From NCBI GenBank assembly GCA_900552455.1, contig URZX01000001.1:62001-126000 (forward strand): a DNA stretch of 64,000 bases, given 5' to 3'. This DNA comes from an uncultured Peptococcaceae bacterium. GTDB taxonomy: Bacteria > Bacillota > Peptococcia > Peptococcales > Peptococcaceae. The notes under the pieces are model-generated. The model ran no database searches and was not told the DNA's origin. It was given only the letters and a program-made list of their open reading frames with translations. Within the stretch, counting starts at the first letter, position 1. The number at the start of each line of letters is the position of its first letter. Both the position numbers and the translations under genes were made by a program. Shown piece after piece: positions 8,957 to 18,011 of the stretch.

Positions 8957-8984
8957 AAAGGTCGGGCAAACGCCCGGCCTTTTG
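8957..8984 (+). terminator. Terminator after proA
   Basis: AAAGGTCGGGC pairs with GCCCGGCCTTTT around AAAC. Confidence 0.85.
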
Positions 8985-9014
8985 CCTACAATGAGAGCAG
9001 AAGGAGGAGAAGCC

Positions 9015-9872
9015 ATGACCTGGAGTGAAAGCATCAGTGCAGCCATCCGCTATATCGAAGACCATCTCGCAGAACCGCTCAGCGTGGAAGAGATCGCCCG
9101 CGCAGCGACGCTCTCGCCGTTTTATTTCCAGCGCGGATTCGCCATGCTCTGCGGCATGAGCGTTGGTGAGTACATTCGCAAGCGACGCCTTTCGCAGGCC
9201 GGATTGGCAGTGCTCGCGAGCGATCGGTCGATCATCGACATCGCGTTGGATTTTGGCTACGATTCGCCGGATGGATTCACGAAAGCCTTCACCCGCTTCC
9301 ATGGCGTTACTCCGACCGCATTACGCAAAAGCGGCGGCACGGTTGTTTCCTTTGCGCCGCTTGTGATCAAACTCTCATTGGAAGGTGGAAGAAACATGGA
9401 ATATCGCATTGAAAAGAAAGACGCATTCACCGTGCTCTGCCGTGCAGAGACGTTCAGCTACGAGGAAGGCCCAACGAAAGTGCCGGCATTCTGGCAGGAG
9501 CATTTCGCTGCCGGCGGCGCAGAAACCGTGCGCGGCCTCTACGGCATCAATATTGACGCCGAGATGAAAGGAGACCAGTTCGACTATCTCATCGCCGATC
9601 CCTACAATCCAGCCGTCGCCATTCCCGATGGCTTCACAACTCGCACCATCCCTGCCCACACCTGGGCCGTGTTCCCCTGCCGCGGCAAAATGGCCGAAAC
9701 CATGCAGGTCGTGAACAAACAGATCTTTTCCGAATGGCTCCCAGCCAACGGCACCTACGAGATCGCAGCAGGCATCAACGTCGAACGCTACGACAACGCC
9801 GCAAACTATCCAGCCGGCATCCACGACGAGAACTACTACAGCGAGGTTTGGATTCCGATCAGGAAGAAATAA
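9015..9872 (+). CDS. AraC-family regulator with GyrI-like effector domain
   Basis: A 285-residue regulator with two helix-turn-helix motifs at the N-terminus (residues 1-105; LSVEEIARAATLSPFYFQRGF and the signature around IALDFGYDSPDGFTKAFTRF), followed by a GyrI/Rob-type small-molecule binding domain (about 130-285, MEYRIEKKDAFTVLCR and AGINVERY). Such fusions resemble Rob and BmrR-like sensors of amphipathic or cationic drugs. Start ATG 9015 follows AAGGAGGAG exactly. It is a single gene flanked by terminators, with no obvious target gene beside it; the two downstream transporters are possible targets but have their own unit. Confidence 0.9.
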   Translation: MTWSESISAAIRYIEDHLAEPLSVEEIARAATLSPFYFQRGFAMLCGMSVGEYIRKRRLSQAGLAVLASDRSIIDIALDFGYDSPDGFTKAFTRFHGVTPTALRKSGGTVVSFAPLVIKLSLEGGRNMEYRIEKKDAFTVLCRAETFSYEEGPTKVPAFWQEHFAAGGAETVRGLYGINIDAEMKGDQFDYLIADPYNPAVAIPDGFTTRTIPAHTWAVFPCRGKMAETMQVVNKQIFSEWLPANGTYEIAAGINVERYDNAANYPAGIHDENYYSEVWIPIRKK

Positions 9873-9887
9873 GCACCGATCATTGAT

Positions 9888-9912
9888 GCGCAGCCATTGT
9901 GCTGCGCTTTTT
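9888..9912 (+). terminator. Terminator after the AraC/GyrI regulator
   Basis: GCGCAGC and GCTGCGC pair around CATTGT, followed by TTTTTCTG. Confidence 0.9.
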
Positions 9913-10053
9913 CTGTTCTAGAACAGTGAGCGGAATTTGATAGTAATTTCTTATGTGTATCAATGCCTCTGGTCAAATGTGAGCGCAGCGTGTACAATAT
10001 GAAATATCTTTGTAAATTTATTCACACAACTTAGGCTTAGGGGGTTAGACGGT

Positions 10054-11679
10054 ATGTCAACATCGAAGAAAAAATTTGGCATCGGCACGATTGTGACGTT
10101 GGTCGCGCTGGTTGCTGTTCTGCTGTTTGCTGCCTTCACGACGACGGCCGAGTCGGTGCAGGAGACGTTCTGGGCACTGGTTCCACCGATCGTGGCGATC
10201 GCTCTGGCGCTGGTCACGAAGGAAGTGTACAGCTCGCTGTTCATCGGGGTGCTGACTGGCGGGCTTTTGTATTCCGGCTTCAGCTTTGAGGGAACGATCA
10301 ACCACGTATATTCGGAAGGGATCGTCGCGGTCCTTTCGGATCCTTATAATGTAGGTATCATTATCTTCTTGGTCATTTTGGGGATTGTTGTCTCGCTGAT
10401 GAACAAATCCGGTGCGTCGGCGGCGTTTGGCCGCTGGGCACAGACGAAGATCAAGAATCGTGTCGGCGCGCAGCTGGCGACGATCGGCCTGGGGATTCTG
10501 ATCTTCATCGACGACTATTTCAACTGCCTTACCGTCGGCAGTGTTATGCGTCCTGTCACTGACAAATTCAAGATCTCTCGCGCTAAGCTCGCTTATCTGA
10601 TTGACTCGACGGCAGCGCCTGTCTGCATCATCGCGCCAATCTCTTCCTGGGCGGCTGCGGTGTCGGGCTTTGTGCCTGGCGAAGAAAATGGGATCGCGCT
10701 TTTCATCCAGTGCATTCCTTACAATTTCTATGCGCTCTTTACGATCGCGTTCATCATTCTGATCTCTGTCCTGCATGCGGACTACGGTCCAATGGAGCTG
10801 CACGAGCTCAACGCCATTAAGGGCGATCTCTACACGACGAGTGAGCGTCCATATGAAGGCTTCGAAGGTGAGGTCAAGGAAGAGGGCGGTCACCTTGTCG
10901 ATATGCTGGTGCCTGTTCTTGTGCTCATCGTCTGCTGCGTTGTCGGTATGATCTGGAGCGGCGGTTTCTTTGCCGGCACGGGCTTTGTCGATTCCTTCTC
11001 CAACTCTGACGCGTCTGTCGGTCTGGCCGTTGGCTCGTTCTTTGCGCTGATCTTCATGCTGCTTTTCTACATGGCACGCCGTGTTATGACTTTCACCGAA
11101 TTCATGGAATGTGTGCCAAAGGGCTTTGAAGCGATGATCGCACCAATCCTGATCCTGACTTTTGCCTGGAGCCTCAAGGCGATGACCGACAGCATGGGCG
11201 CTTCCACCTATGTTGCAGGCATCATCGAAAATTCTGCCGGCGCGCTGGTCAACTTCCTGCCAATGATCATCTTCCTCATTGGCTGCGGTCTGGCGTTTGC
11301 CACCGGGACGAGCTGGGGCACGTTCGGTATCCTCATTCCGATCGTTGTCGCTGCGTTCCAGGAAACGGACCCACAGCTGATGATCATTTCCATGAGTGCC
11401 TGCATGGCTGGCGCTGTTTGCGGTGACCACTGCTCGCCAATTTCCGACACTACGATCATGGCGTCTGCCGGTGCGCAGTGCTTCCATCTGAACCATGTCA
11501 ACACCCAGCTGCCATACGCGATCACCGTTGCGGCGATCTCTGCCGTGACCTTCATTGTTGCTGGTTTCACCCGCAACATGTTCATCTGCTGGATCGTCGG
11601 CGCTGTGCTCATCGTTGGCACGCTGATGTTCGCCAAGAAACGTGAACAGAAGAAGTACGGTGCTGAATGGGTAGACTGA
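10054..11679 (+). CDS. NhaC-family Na+/H+ antiporter-like membrane transporter
   Basis: A 541-residue polytopic protein with about twelve hydrophobic segments and the NhaC-superfamily signatures: FIDDYFNCLTVGSVMRP, IDSTAAPVCIIAPISSWAA and GTSWGTFGILIPI, GDHCSPISDTTIMASAGA in the second half. Members exchange Na+ (or organic substrates) for H+ across the cytoplasmic membrane. The charged loop around residues 255-290 is cytoplasmic by position. Start ATG 10054 follows AGGGGG. Substrate cannot be read from sequence: some relatives in amino-acid fermenters are amino-acid or malate/lactate exchangers. The next gene is a Na+-coupled alanine carrier, which would fit a sodium circuit. Confidence 0.88.
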   Translation: MSTSKKKFGIGTIVTLVALVAVLLFAAFTTTAESVQETFWALVPPIVAIALALVTKEVYSSLFIGVLTGGLLYSGFSFEGTINHVYSEGIVAVLSDPYNVGIIIFLVILGIVVSLMNKSGASAAFGRWAQTKIKNRVGAQLATIGLGILIFIDDYFNCLTVGSVMRPVTDKFKISRAKLAYLIDSTAAPVCIIAPISSWAAAVSGFVPGEENGIALFIQCIPYNFYALFTIAFIILISVLHADYGPMELHELNAIKGDLYTTSERPYEGFEGEVKEEGGHLVDMLVPVLVLIVCCVVGMIWSGGFFAGTGFVDSFSNSDASVGLAVGSFFALIFMLLFYMARRVMTFTEFMECVPKGFEAMIAPILILTFAWSLKAMTDSMGASTYVAGIIENSAGALVNFLPMIIFLIGCGLAFATGTSWGTFGILIPIVVAAFQETDPQLMIISMSACMAGAVCGDHCSPISDTTIMASAGAQCFHLNHVNTQLPYAITVAAISAVTFIVAGFTRNMFICWIVGAVLIVGTLMFAKKREQKKYGAEWVD

Positions 11680-11713
11680 TGCCCAGACACCGTTGAAAAA
11701 CTGGATAGGACAA

Positions 11714-11740
11714 CCCGACGCCATGGCCGCCGGGTTTCCT
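11714..11740 (+). terminator. Weak terminator after the NhaC-like gene
   Basis: CCCGACG pairs with CGCCGGG (one mismatch) around a palindromic CCATGGC loop and precedes TTTCCTT. Confidence 0.45.
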
Positions 11741-11825
11741 TGCGTTTAGCGTGGTTTGTCTAGCTGCTGAGTGTGAAAACACAGCAGTGAACATACAACA
11801 AAAATTTTAAAAGGGGACTGATTTT

Positions 11826-13229
11826 ATGACACTTACAGAAACCTTGGTCGCGATTGATGATTTTATGTATCTCTACATTCTTGTAGGATTGCTGATCGTG
11901 ATCGGTTTGTTTTTATCCATTCGTACGCGCTTTGTGCAGATTCGACTTTTCCCTGAAACCTTCCGCGTTGTCATGGAAAAAAAGACCAACAAAGCGGCCA
12001 TTTCCTCGTTCCAGGCGCTGATGGTTGCCACGGCTTCGCGTGTTGGCACTGGTAACATCGCCGGTATCGCCACCGCACTTGTGACGGGTGGTCCTGGTGC
12101 GCTGATGTGGATGTGGATCATGGCCATCATCGGCGGGGCTTCGGCTTTCGCAGAGAGCACGCTGGCCCAGATCTACAAAGAACGCGATGGCGCCATTTTC
12201 AAAGGTGGCCCGGCGTATTACATCGAAAAAGCCATGGGCAAGCGCTGGCTGGGGATGGTCTTTGCTGTGCTGCTCATCTTTACCTTTGCCTACGGGTTCA
12301 ATGGCCTGCAATCTTTTAACATCGTTTCTGCCTTCGAATATTACAGCAGCGACTGGGAAAATTCCAGCGTGCCGATCTATCTCGGCATTGTGCTCTCTGT
12401 GATCTCAATGGTGCTCTTCTTCGGCGGAGTCGACAAGATCAGTAAGGTGTCGTCGATTCTGGTGCCAATCATGGCTGGGCTCTACATCTTCCTGGGTATC
12501 GTCATCATTGCCTTCAATATCGGCAAGTTCCCGGAAGTCATCAGCATGATCGTGCGCGACGCCTTCGATTTCCGCGCTATCTTCGGCGGGATGCTCGGGA
12601 GCTGCCTGGTCATGGGGATCAAGCGCGGGCTTTTCTCCAACGAAGCCGGCATGGGTTCGGCGCCAAACGCCGCTGCCTCCTCCGAAGTCAGCCACCCTGT
12701 CAAGCAGGGGCTCGTGCAGGTGCTCTCGGTCTTTATCGACACCATCATCATCTGCTCGACCACTGGCTTCCTCGTGCTTTTCTCCGGCGTGTATGAAAAA
12801 AATGGCGCCCTCGACGGGATTCCTCTCGTGCAGGCAGCCGTCGAAACCGTTTTCGGCAGCATGGGTGTGCATTTCATGACGGCAGCCGTTGCGCTGTTCG
12901 CTTTCACTTCGCTGATCGGCAACTATTTCTACGCCGAATTCAACGCGCGTTTCATTTCCGATAATAAGATTTTCCTCTTCATTTTCCGTTGCACCTGCGT
13001 CGTCATGGTTTTCGTCGGCGCCATCAATTCGATGGACGCCGCCTGGGCGCTGGCCGACATCACTATGGGTTGCATGGCCATCGTTAACATCATCGCCTTG
13101 TTCTGCCTCAATGGCACCGTGAAAAAGGCCCTCGACGACTACATGCGCCAGAAGAAAGCCGGCAAAGATCCGAAATTCGTCGCCAAAGACGCCGGTGTCA
13201 AGAACACCACACCAGGCATCTGGGAATAA
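11826..13229 (+). CDS. Alanine or glycine:cation symporter (AGCS family)
   Basis: A 467-residue membrane protein of the alanine or glycine:cation symporter family, importing small neutral amino acids with Na+ (some members with H+). The family core is visible: SRVGTGNIAGIATALVTGGPGALMWMW near residues 75-100, the AFAESTLAQIYK helix, GGPAYYIEKAMGKRWLG, and KRGLFSNEAGMGSAPNAAA near residue 270. About eleven hydrophobic spans are present and length is typical. Start ATG 11826 follows AAAAGGGGAC. It sits between a weak and a strong terminator and is probably its own transcript. Confidence 0.95.
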   Translation: MTLTETLVAIDDFMYLYILVGLLIVIGLFLSIRTRFVQIRLFPETFRVVMEKKTNKAAISSFQALMVATASRVGTGNIAGIATALVTGGPGALMWMWIMAIIGGASAFAESTLAQIYKERDGAIFKGGPAYYIEKAMGKRWLGMVFAVLLIFTFAYGFNGLQSFNIVSAFEYYSSDWENSSVPIYLGIVLSVISMVLFFGGVDKISKVSSILVPIMAGLYIFLGIVIIAFNIGKFPEVISMIVRDAFDFRAIFGGMLGSCLVMGIKRGLFSNEAGMGSAPNAAASSEVSHPVKQGLVQVLSVFIDTIIICSTTGFLVLFSGVYEKNGALDGIPLVQAAVETVFGSMGVHFMTAAVALFAFTSLIGNYFYAEFNARFISDNKIFLFIFRCTCVVMVFVGAINSMDAAWALADITMGCMAIVNIIALFCLNGTVKKALDDYMRQKKAGKDPKFVAKDAGVKNTTPGIWE

Positions 13230-13239
13230 TCATCGTTTT

Positions 13240-13282
13240 AAGAGCACCGCTCCTCTGTTTAGGAGCAGTGCTCTTATTTTTT
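13240..13282 (+). terminator. Terminator after the AGCS symporter
   Basis: A long stem (AAGAGCAC-GCTCCT with AGGAGC-GTGCTCTT) is followed by ATTTTTT. Confidence 0.93.
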
Positions 13283-13297
13283 GCGTGCAAACGCCTC

Positions 13298-13326
13298 TTG
13301 TACTTTTGCGCATAGCAAAATATAAT
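13298..13326 (+). promoter_or_regulatory. Promoter of the two-component operon
   Basis: TTGTAC (13298-13303), 17 bases, perfect TATAAT (13321-13326). Confidence 0.75.
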
Positions 13327-13364
13327 TGTAGGAGAAAGATTTTACCCAGAAAGGGGAGAGCCTC

Positions 13365-14072
13365 ATGAAAACCGCGATCTGCGACGATGACTGGCACATG
13401 CAGCAGACACTGCGCCTGTTCATCGACCAAACCTATCAGGACCTGGATATGCTCGTCGACGGCTTCACATCCGGCGAGGCCCTGCTCGCTGCCGTGCAGA
13501 AACAGAGCCAGCCTTACCAACTCATCCTGCTGGACATCGAAATGCGCGGCATCGACGGCATCGAAACCGCGAAACGACTGCGCAAGCTGCTGCCGGATTG
13601 CTATATCATCTTCATCACCTCGCACGATGAATTTGCACTCACCGGCTACGAAGTGGCAGCCTTTCGCTACCTCGTGAAACCTGTGCAGCCGGAAAAATTG
13701 ACCGAAGCCATTTCCGCTGTGCGGGCAGAACTGTCAGACCACATTACCCTGCATGTGGAGGACGGGCCCGTTGAAGCGCTGCTGCGCGTCAAGGACATCT
13801 ATTACATCGAAGCCCAGGACAAACGCGTGCGCGTGGTGCTTAAAGACACCGCCTTCAGTGATCGCCGCGGCATCGACGAAATCGAGCGCGCCCTCGCAGG
13901 CGAAGATTTCTTCCGCGTGCATCGCAGCTATCTGATCAATTTCCGCTATGTGGCTCGCCTGGATAAAAATGAGATCCTGCTTGTCAGCGGCGAGCAGATC
14001 CCCCTAAGCCGCCTGCGTAAGAAGGCGTTCAAAAACGCTTTTCAGACTTACGTCAGCCGCACAGCGAGGTAG
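13365..14072 (+). CDS. LytTR-family response regulator
   Basis: A 235-residue regulator with a CheY-like receiver (1-120; acidic pocket CDDD, phospho-acceptor aspartate in LILLDIEMRG at about 55, lysine in YLVKPVQP) and a LytTR DNA-binding domain (about 130-235; DIYYIEAQDKRVRVV, FFRVHRSYLINFRYV, PLSRLRKKAF). Relatives include AgrA, ComE and VirR, which read cell-density or cell-envelope signals. It is followed after six bases by its sensor kinase. The target is unknown; the CPBP protease gene just downstream is a candidate. Confidence 0.95.
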   Translation: MKTAICDDDWHMQQTLRLFIDQTYQDLDMLVDGFTSGEALLAAVQKQSQPYQLILLDIEMRGIDGIETAKRLRKLLPDCYIIFITSHDEFALTGYEVAAFRYLVKPVQPEKLTEAISAVRAELSDHITLHVEDGPVEALLRVKDIYYIEAQDKRVRVVLKDTAFSDRRGIDEIERALAGEDFFRVHRSYLINFRYVARLDKNEILLVSGEQIPLSRLRKKAFKNAFQTYVSRTAR

Positions 14073-14078
14073 CCGCAG

Positions 14079-15389
14079 ATGATTCGACTCTTTGTTGCAG
14101 TGCTGGACGTGCTGCTCCTGACCATGCTCGTGACCTTCGCCGTGGATGCCCAGGACCGCCGCGCCGTTCCCCAGAAACGCTGGCTGCTTGCCGCGGCCGT
14201 AACCTGGCTCTTGCTTGCCATCGCTACCGTCCTGGACAGCGACCCGCTCTACATTCTCGTGATGGCTGCCTATGTTCTTGTCTGCGTCTTTTCCCTGACC
14301 ACTCAGGCGCGGCTGCGCACCCTGGTTGCCACCGCCTTTCTGACACTTATCGCCGGCTTTCCACTGAACGTGATCGTCTTTGTGCTTAACGTCCTCGGTG
14401 TCGACATCGTTTTTGGTCATGACCATGCGCTCTATGCCCTTGCTGCGCTGATGAACGTCCTCGTCATCTTTTGGGTCTGGCGGCAGCGCCGTAGATTTAG
14501 CGATCAACTGGCGATTCGTTTCAGCATCGGTGAATGCCTGATGATCGTCGTTCTCTTTCTGCTGACGACCCTCCTGGGCCTGGTCATGAATCCAACAAAC
14601 GGCGAGCTCGACCCCGACGTTCTCACGACCGCCAGCGGCGATTTCCTTGTCACCATGCTCACCGCCCTCGTGATCTTTCTGAACGTGTTCTTCCTCGTCA
14701 TGGTCTGGCGCCGGAAAACCACCACCTATTACAGAGCCCAGAGCGCCCTGCAGGCTCAGTATACCGGCATGGAGCTGCAGTATTTTGAAAGCTACAAGGA
14801 AGCCCAGGCAGACATCCGCGCCTTTCGCCATGACATGAAACACCACATGGCCCACATGGCCCAGCTTTGTGACACCGGCGACACCGCCGCTCTCGCCGAC
14901 TACCTTGCCCATTTCCAGCAGGAATGGCAGAACACCGCCTATCGTCTGTATCAGACAGGCAACGACGTCATCGACGCCATCCTCAATGGACGCGCCGGAC
15001 AGATGCGCAAAGCGCAGATTGCCCTCACCATCGACGGCGCCTTCACCAGTCCTCTCACACTCACCCCCTTCGACCTTTGCACCATCTTTGCCAACGCCAT
15101 CGACAACGCCCTCGAAGAAAATGCCCGCCTGCCGGAAACCAGCCCACGCTGGCTGACCATCATCATCCGCCAGAACCAGAGCTTTTACGTCGTCACCCTG
15201 GAAAATCCTCTCGCCGCTCCGCTGCCGACACACCTGCGCACACGCAAACGCGACACCCGCAACCACGGCTTCGGTCTCCACAACATCCGCGACAAAGCCG
15301 AAAAAAATGGCGGCAGCATCGACATCCACCAGACAGACGACCGCTACCAGCTCAACATCTTCCTTCCGCGTCATCCCACGCACCCATAG
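14079..15389 (+). CDS. AgrC-like membrane sensor histidine kinase (GHKL type)
   Basis: A 436-residue kinase with about six N-terminal membrane spans (1-215), a coiled linker, the phospho-acceptor box FRHDMKHHMAHM (about residue 248), and a C-terminal GHKL ATPase domain (N box FANAIDNALEEN, G box HGFGLHNI). This is the layout of peptide-sensing kinases such as AgrC. No agrB, agrD or other peptide precursor is visible nearby, so the input is unknown. It is coupled to the LytTR regulator upstream and ends before a strong terminator. Confidence 0.93.
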   Translation: MIRLFVAVLDVLLLTMLVTFAVDAQDRRAVPQKRWLLAAAVTWLLLAIATVLDSDPLYILVMAAYVLVCVFSLTTQARLRTLVATAFLTLIAGFPLNVIVFVLNVLGVDIVFGHDHALYALAALMNVLVIFWVWRQRRRFSDQLAIRFSIGECLMIVVLFLLTTLLGLVMNPTNGELDPDVLTTASGDFLVTMLTALVIFLNVFFLVMVWRRKTTTYYRAQSALQAQYTGMELQYFESYKEAQADIRAFRHDMKHHMAHMAQLCDTGDTAALADYLAHFQQEWQNTAYRLYQTGNDVIDAILNGRAGQMRKAQIALTIDGAFTSPLTLTPFDLCTIFANAIDNALEENARLPETSPRWLTIIIRQNQSFYVVTLENPLAAPLPTHLRTRKRDTRNHGFGLHNIRDKAEKNGGSIDIHQTDDRYQLNIFLPRHPTHP

Positions 15390-15418
15390 TGACATTTCGC
15401 GCCCCTGGCGTGACATCT

Positions 15419-15449
15419 CGCGACACATTTTCGTGTGTCGCGTTTTTTT
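15419..15449 (+). terminator. Terminator of the two-component operon
   Basis: CGCGACACA pairs perfectly with TGTGTCGCG around TTTTCG and is followed by seven T. Confidence 0.95.
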
Positions 15450-15502
15450 ATGCTATCATCAGCTCAACAAATCAACCAATAACCGGAAGGAGATTCACCA
15501 TC

Positions 15503-16456
15503 ATGACAAGAGAAGAAAAACACGACGTGCGCAGAAACCTCGGCCGCACCCATCGCTTCGTCCTCATCTATACGCTGATTTTCACCCTCGTGACCTTCGT
15601 CGCAATGATCATTGCCACCGCCGCAGAAATGGGCGCTGACGGCGACATTTCCCTGGAAAAAGTCCAGTCCCTCATCATGCAGCAATCCGGCCTGCATTCC
15701 CTCGTTGCCCTCGCCATCGGCGTGCTCTTCATCCTTGCCAACCGCCGCAGCAGACTCGCCAGCGACCTCGAGACAGGCGCCACCGGGCACATGACCCTTC
15801 GCGTCTTCGCAAGCGGCGTCCTATTGCTTTTCAGCTTCCAGCTCCTGTTCATCCTCGCCGATCCAGCCATCAAATGGATCGCCAGCCAGCTGGGCTACAC
15901 CCTCAGCACCACCACTGACAGCCTCAGCAACATGCAGCCAACCCTGACCATGTTCCTCTACACCGCCTTCCTCGGCCCCATCGTTGAAGAGATCATCTTC
16001 CGTGGCGTCGTTATGAAAAACCTCGCCAAATACGGCAAACTTTTCGCCATCGTTGTCTCCGCCGCCCTCTTCGGTATCTTCCACGGCGACATCAGCCAGG
16101 GCCTTTTCGCCTTCTGCTGCGGCTTGCTTCTCGGCTACATCGCCATGGAATACGGCTTCAAGTGGGCCATCGTCTTCCACATCATCAACAACTTCCTCAT
16201 CAGCGACATGCTCGCCCGCTTCGTCGGCCTCCTGCCGAACCCCCTTCAGGACCCTGTGCACATGGTCGTCACCGTCGGTTTTGGTCTCCTCGGCATCCTC
16301 GTCCTGCTGAAAAACCGCCGCGCCATCGCCGCCTATATCGCTGATAATCGTACCTGCCAGGGCGTCATTCCCGTCCTTTGGACCGTGCCAAGCTTCTGGC
16401 TCTTCCTGCTCATGCAGCTCGCCGTCGTCAGCATGAGCTTCACCAAAGTTGGCTGA
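15503..16456 (+). CDS. CPBP-family intramembrane metalloprotease
   Basis: A 317-residue membrane protein with about eight spans and the CPBP (Abi/CAAX-protease-like) motifs: EEIIFRG (about residue 166), FGIFHGD (about 193) and HIINN (about 228). The glutamates and histidines of these motifs hold the catalytic metal in Rce1-like proteases. Bacterial members take part in bacteriocin immunity, peptide maturation or signal release. I use ATG 15503 with GGAAGGAG upstream; the open frame continues far upstream but that part overlaps the kinase gene. Adjacency to a peptide-type two-component system suggests, but does not prove, a shared role. Confidence 0.9.
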   Translation: MTREEKHDVRRNLGRTHRFVLIYTLIFTLVTFVAMIIATAAEMGADGDISLEKVQSLIMQQSGLHSLVALAIGVLFILANRRSRLASDLETGATGHMTLRVFASGVLLLFSFQLLFILADPAIKWIASQLGYTLSTTTDSLSNMQPTLTMFLYTAFLGPIVEEIIFRGVVMKNLAKYGKLFAIVVSAALFGIFHGDISQGLFAFCCGLLLGYIAMEYGFKWAIVFHIINNFLISDMLARFVGLLPNPLQDPVHMVVTVGFGLLGILVLLKNRRAIAAYIADNRTCQGVIPVLWTVPSFWLFLLMQLAVVSMSFTKVG

Positions 16457-16570
16457 GTGTTACGCGATGGGCTGAACGCCGCAGTGTCGGCGCGCACAGC
16501 GAAAAAATCCATGGTAGCGCATTTTTTACCAAACTGGCATAAAATCATGCACAAATTCTCCTCCAACCTG

Positions 16571-16579
16571 TGGTATAAT
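16571..16579 (+). promoter_or_regulatory. Extended -10 promoter of the microsatellite leader
   Basis: TGGTATAAT is an extended -10 element (TGnTATAAT); no good -35 is seen. Transcription would start near 16586, about 30 bases before the small reading frame with the CGCA repeat. Confidence 0.5.
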
Positions 16580-16615
16580 AAAACAGCAAACCCCACAAGA
16601 AAGGATGGACCACCC

Positions 16616-16789
<174 letters not shown>

Positions 16790-16839
16790 GAAAAACAGCG
16801 TAGTCCCCCCTAGCAAATTTTGACTAAGGAGGAAAGTTT

Positions 16840-17988
16840 ATGAGAAAGAAACTATTTTTAGCAGCAACCATGGCCCTTGCCATGGCCGCTTTTGCTGCTC
16901 CGGCTTTTGCAGATGACAATGCAGATCTGCAAAATTTGATCAACAATGCAACATCAGGAACAGTCACTCTCGACAAAGATTACACGATCACTGATACCAT
17001 AGAAATTGACGACGGTATCACGATCAACGGGAATGGAAAGACGATTACTTATAGTGGCAATTGAAGTGCGCTGAGCGTTACAGCTCAGGAAGCCGTTGTG
17101 CTGAATGATGTTGACGTTACAGCAGCATCCAGCGGCGCTTATGCGATCTCTTTGACCAGCTCGCAGCCAGATTTGACGCTCACAGACTGTGTGATCAAGG
17201 CTGACACGCGTGGGATCAATATGTATCCGGAAGGCGGTTGTGTCGGTGGCAATTTAAAGCTTGATAACACAGATGTGTTAAATTCGCGCATTACAGATTA
17301 TGAAACCAATGCGGTTGTTGGAGATGCGCGTGGTATTGCTTTATATGACGTTAAACAGAGCGTGATTCAGATTGTCAATCAGAGCAACATTTTAGGCTTC
17401 GGCTATTCAGTCAATCTGACCGGGACAAAAGATCCGGTAACGCATACCTCAGACTATCAGGAAACAACGATTATAGTTGACAATTCTAATATTTTTGGCT
17501 GGACAGCATTTAATGTCTGGTCATCTCACACAAATTTTAATATCACGAATTCTCATTTGCGAGGCATTAATCCAAGCTATGGCGTATCCGACACATTTGC
17601 AACGATTGTTGTTAATGATGATATTTATGACAATAATGATCAATTCCATGCGGATGCATGTGTCTTCACGATTACAAATTCGACGATTGATAACTATATT
17701 CCAGAGGATAAACTGGAACAGCAAATTGAAGAAGGTGCAATCACCGCAGAATTTTTGTTCCGCATCGATAGTGAATGTGTAACCCGCGCAATTATGAGCG
17801 ATGTCACTTTCAAAGACAATACAGATGTGCTCATTTGCGCATTTGTTGCTGGTAACTTTAATTTCACACAGAATTTCTATGACTACATTACCAATGATGA
17901 TAATTCTGGGCGCTTTCTTTGGGTAACAGAACCTACCAGCACCTATTCAGATGGAATTACGGAACTTCCATTGGTTGTTGTTGCGTGA
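16840..17988 (+). pseudogene. Secreted right-handed beta-helix surface protein interrupted by one in-frame stop
   Basis: One continuous frame of 383 codons broken only by TGA at 17062-17064. The first part has a clear signal peptide (MRKKLFLAATMALAMAAFAAPAFA, cleavage after AFA) and the start of a parallel beta-helix (TVTLDKDYTITDTIEIDDGITINGNGK, pectate-lyase-like coils). After the stop the coils continue (SALSVTAQEAVVLNDVDVTA) to 17988. A GGA glycine to TGA change (AAT GGA AGT to AAT TGA AGT) is the simplest explanation. It lacks an SLH anchor. Ribosome site AAGGAGGAAAG is strong. Composition is AT-richer than the flanks. Either a pseudogene, a read-through gene, or a variant allele. Confidence 0.75.
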
Positions 17989-18011
17989 AAATTGAGAGGA
18001 GTTGTTGATAG

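Noticed and set aside
14924..15502. N-terminal extension of the CPBP protease
   Set aside because: The in-frame extension overlaps the kinase gene and a strong terminator, and ATG 15503 has a good ribosome site.
17062..17088. Selenocysteine codon with SECIS hairpin
   Set aside because: The hairpin loop starts about 12 bases after TGA, closer than usual, and a beta-helix surface protein has no expected redox residue there. Kept only as an alternative to a nonsense mutation.
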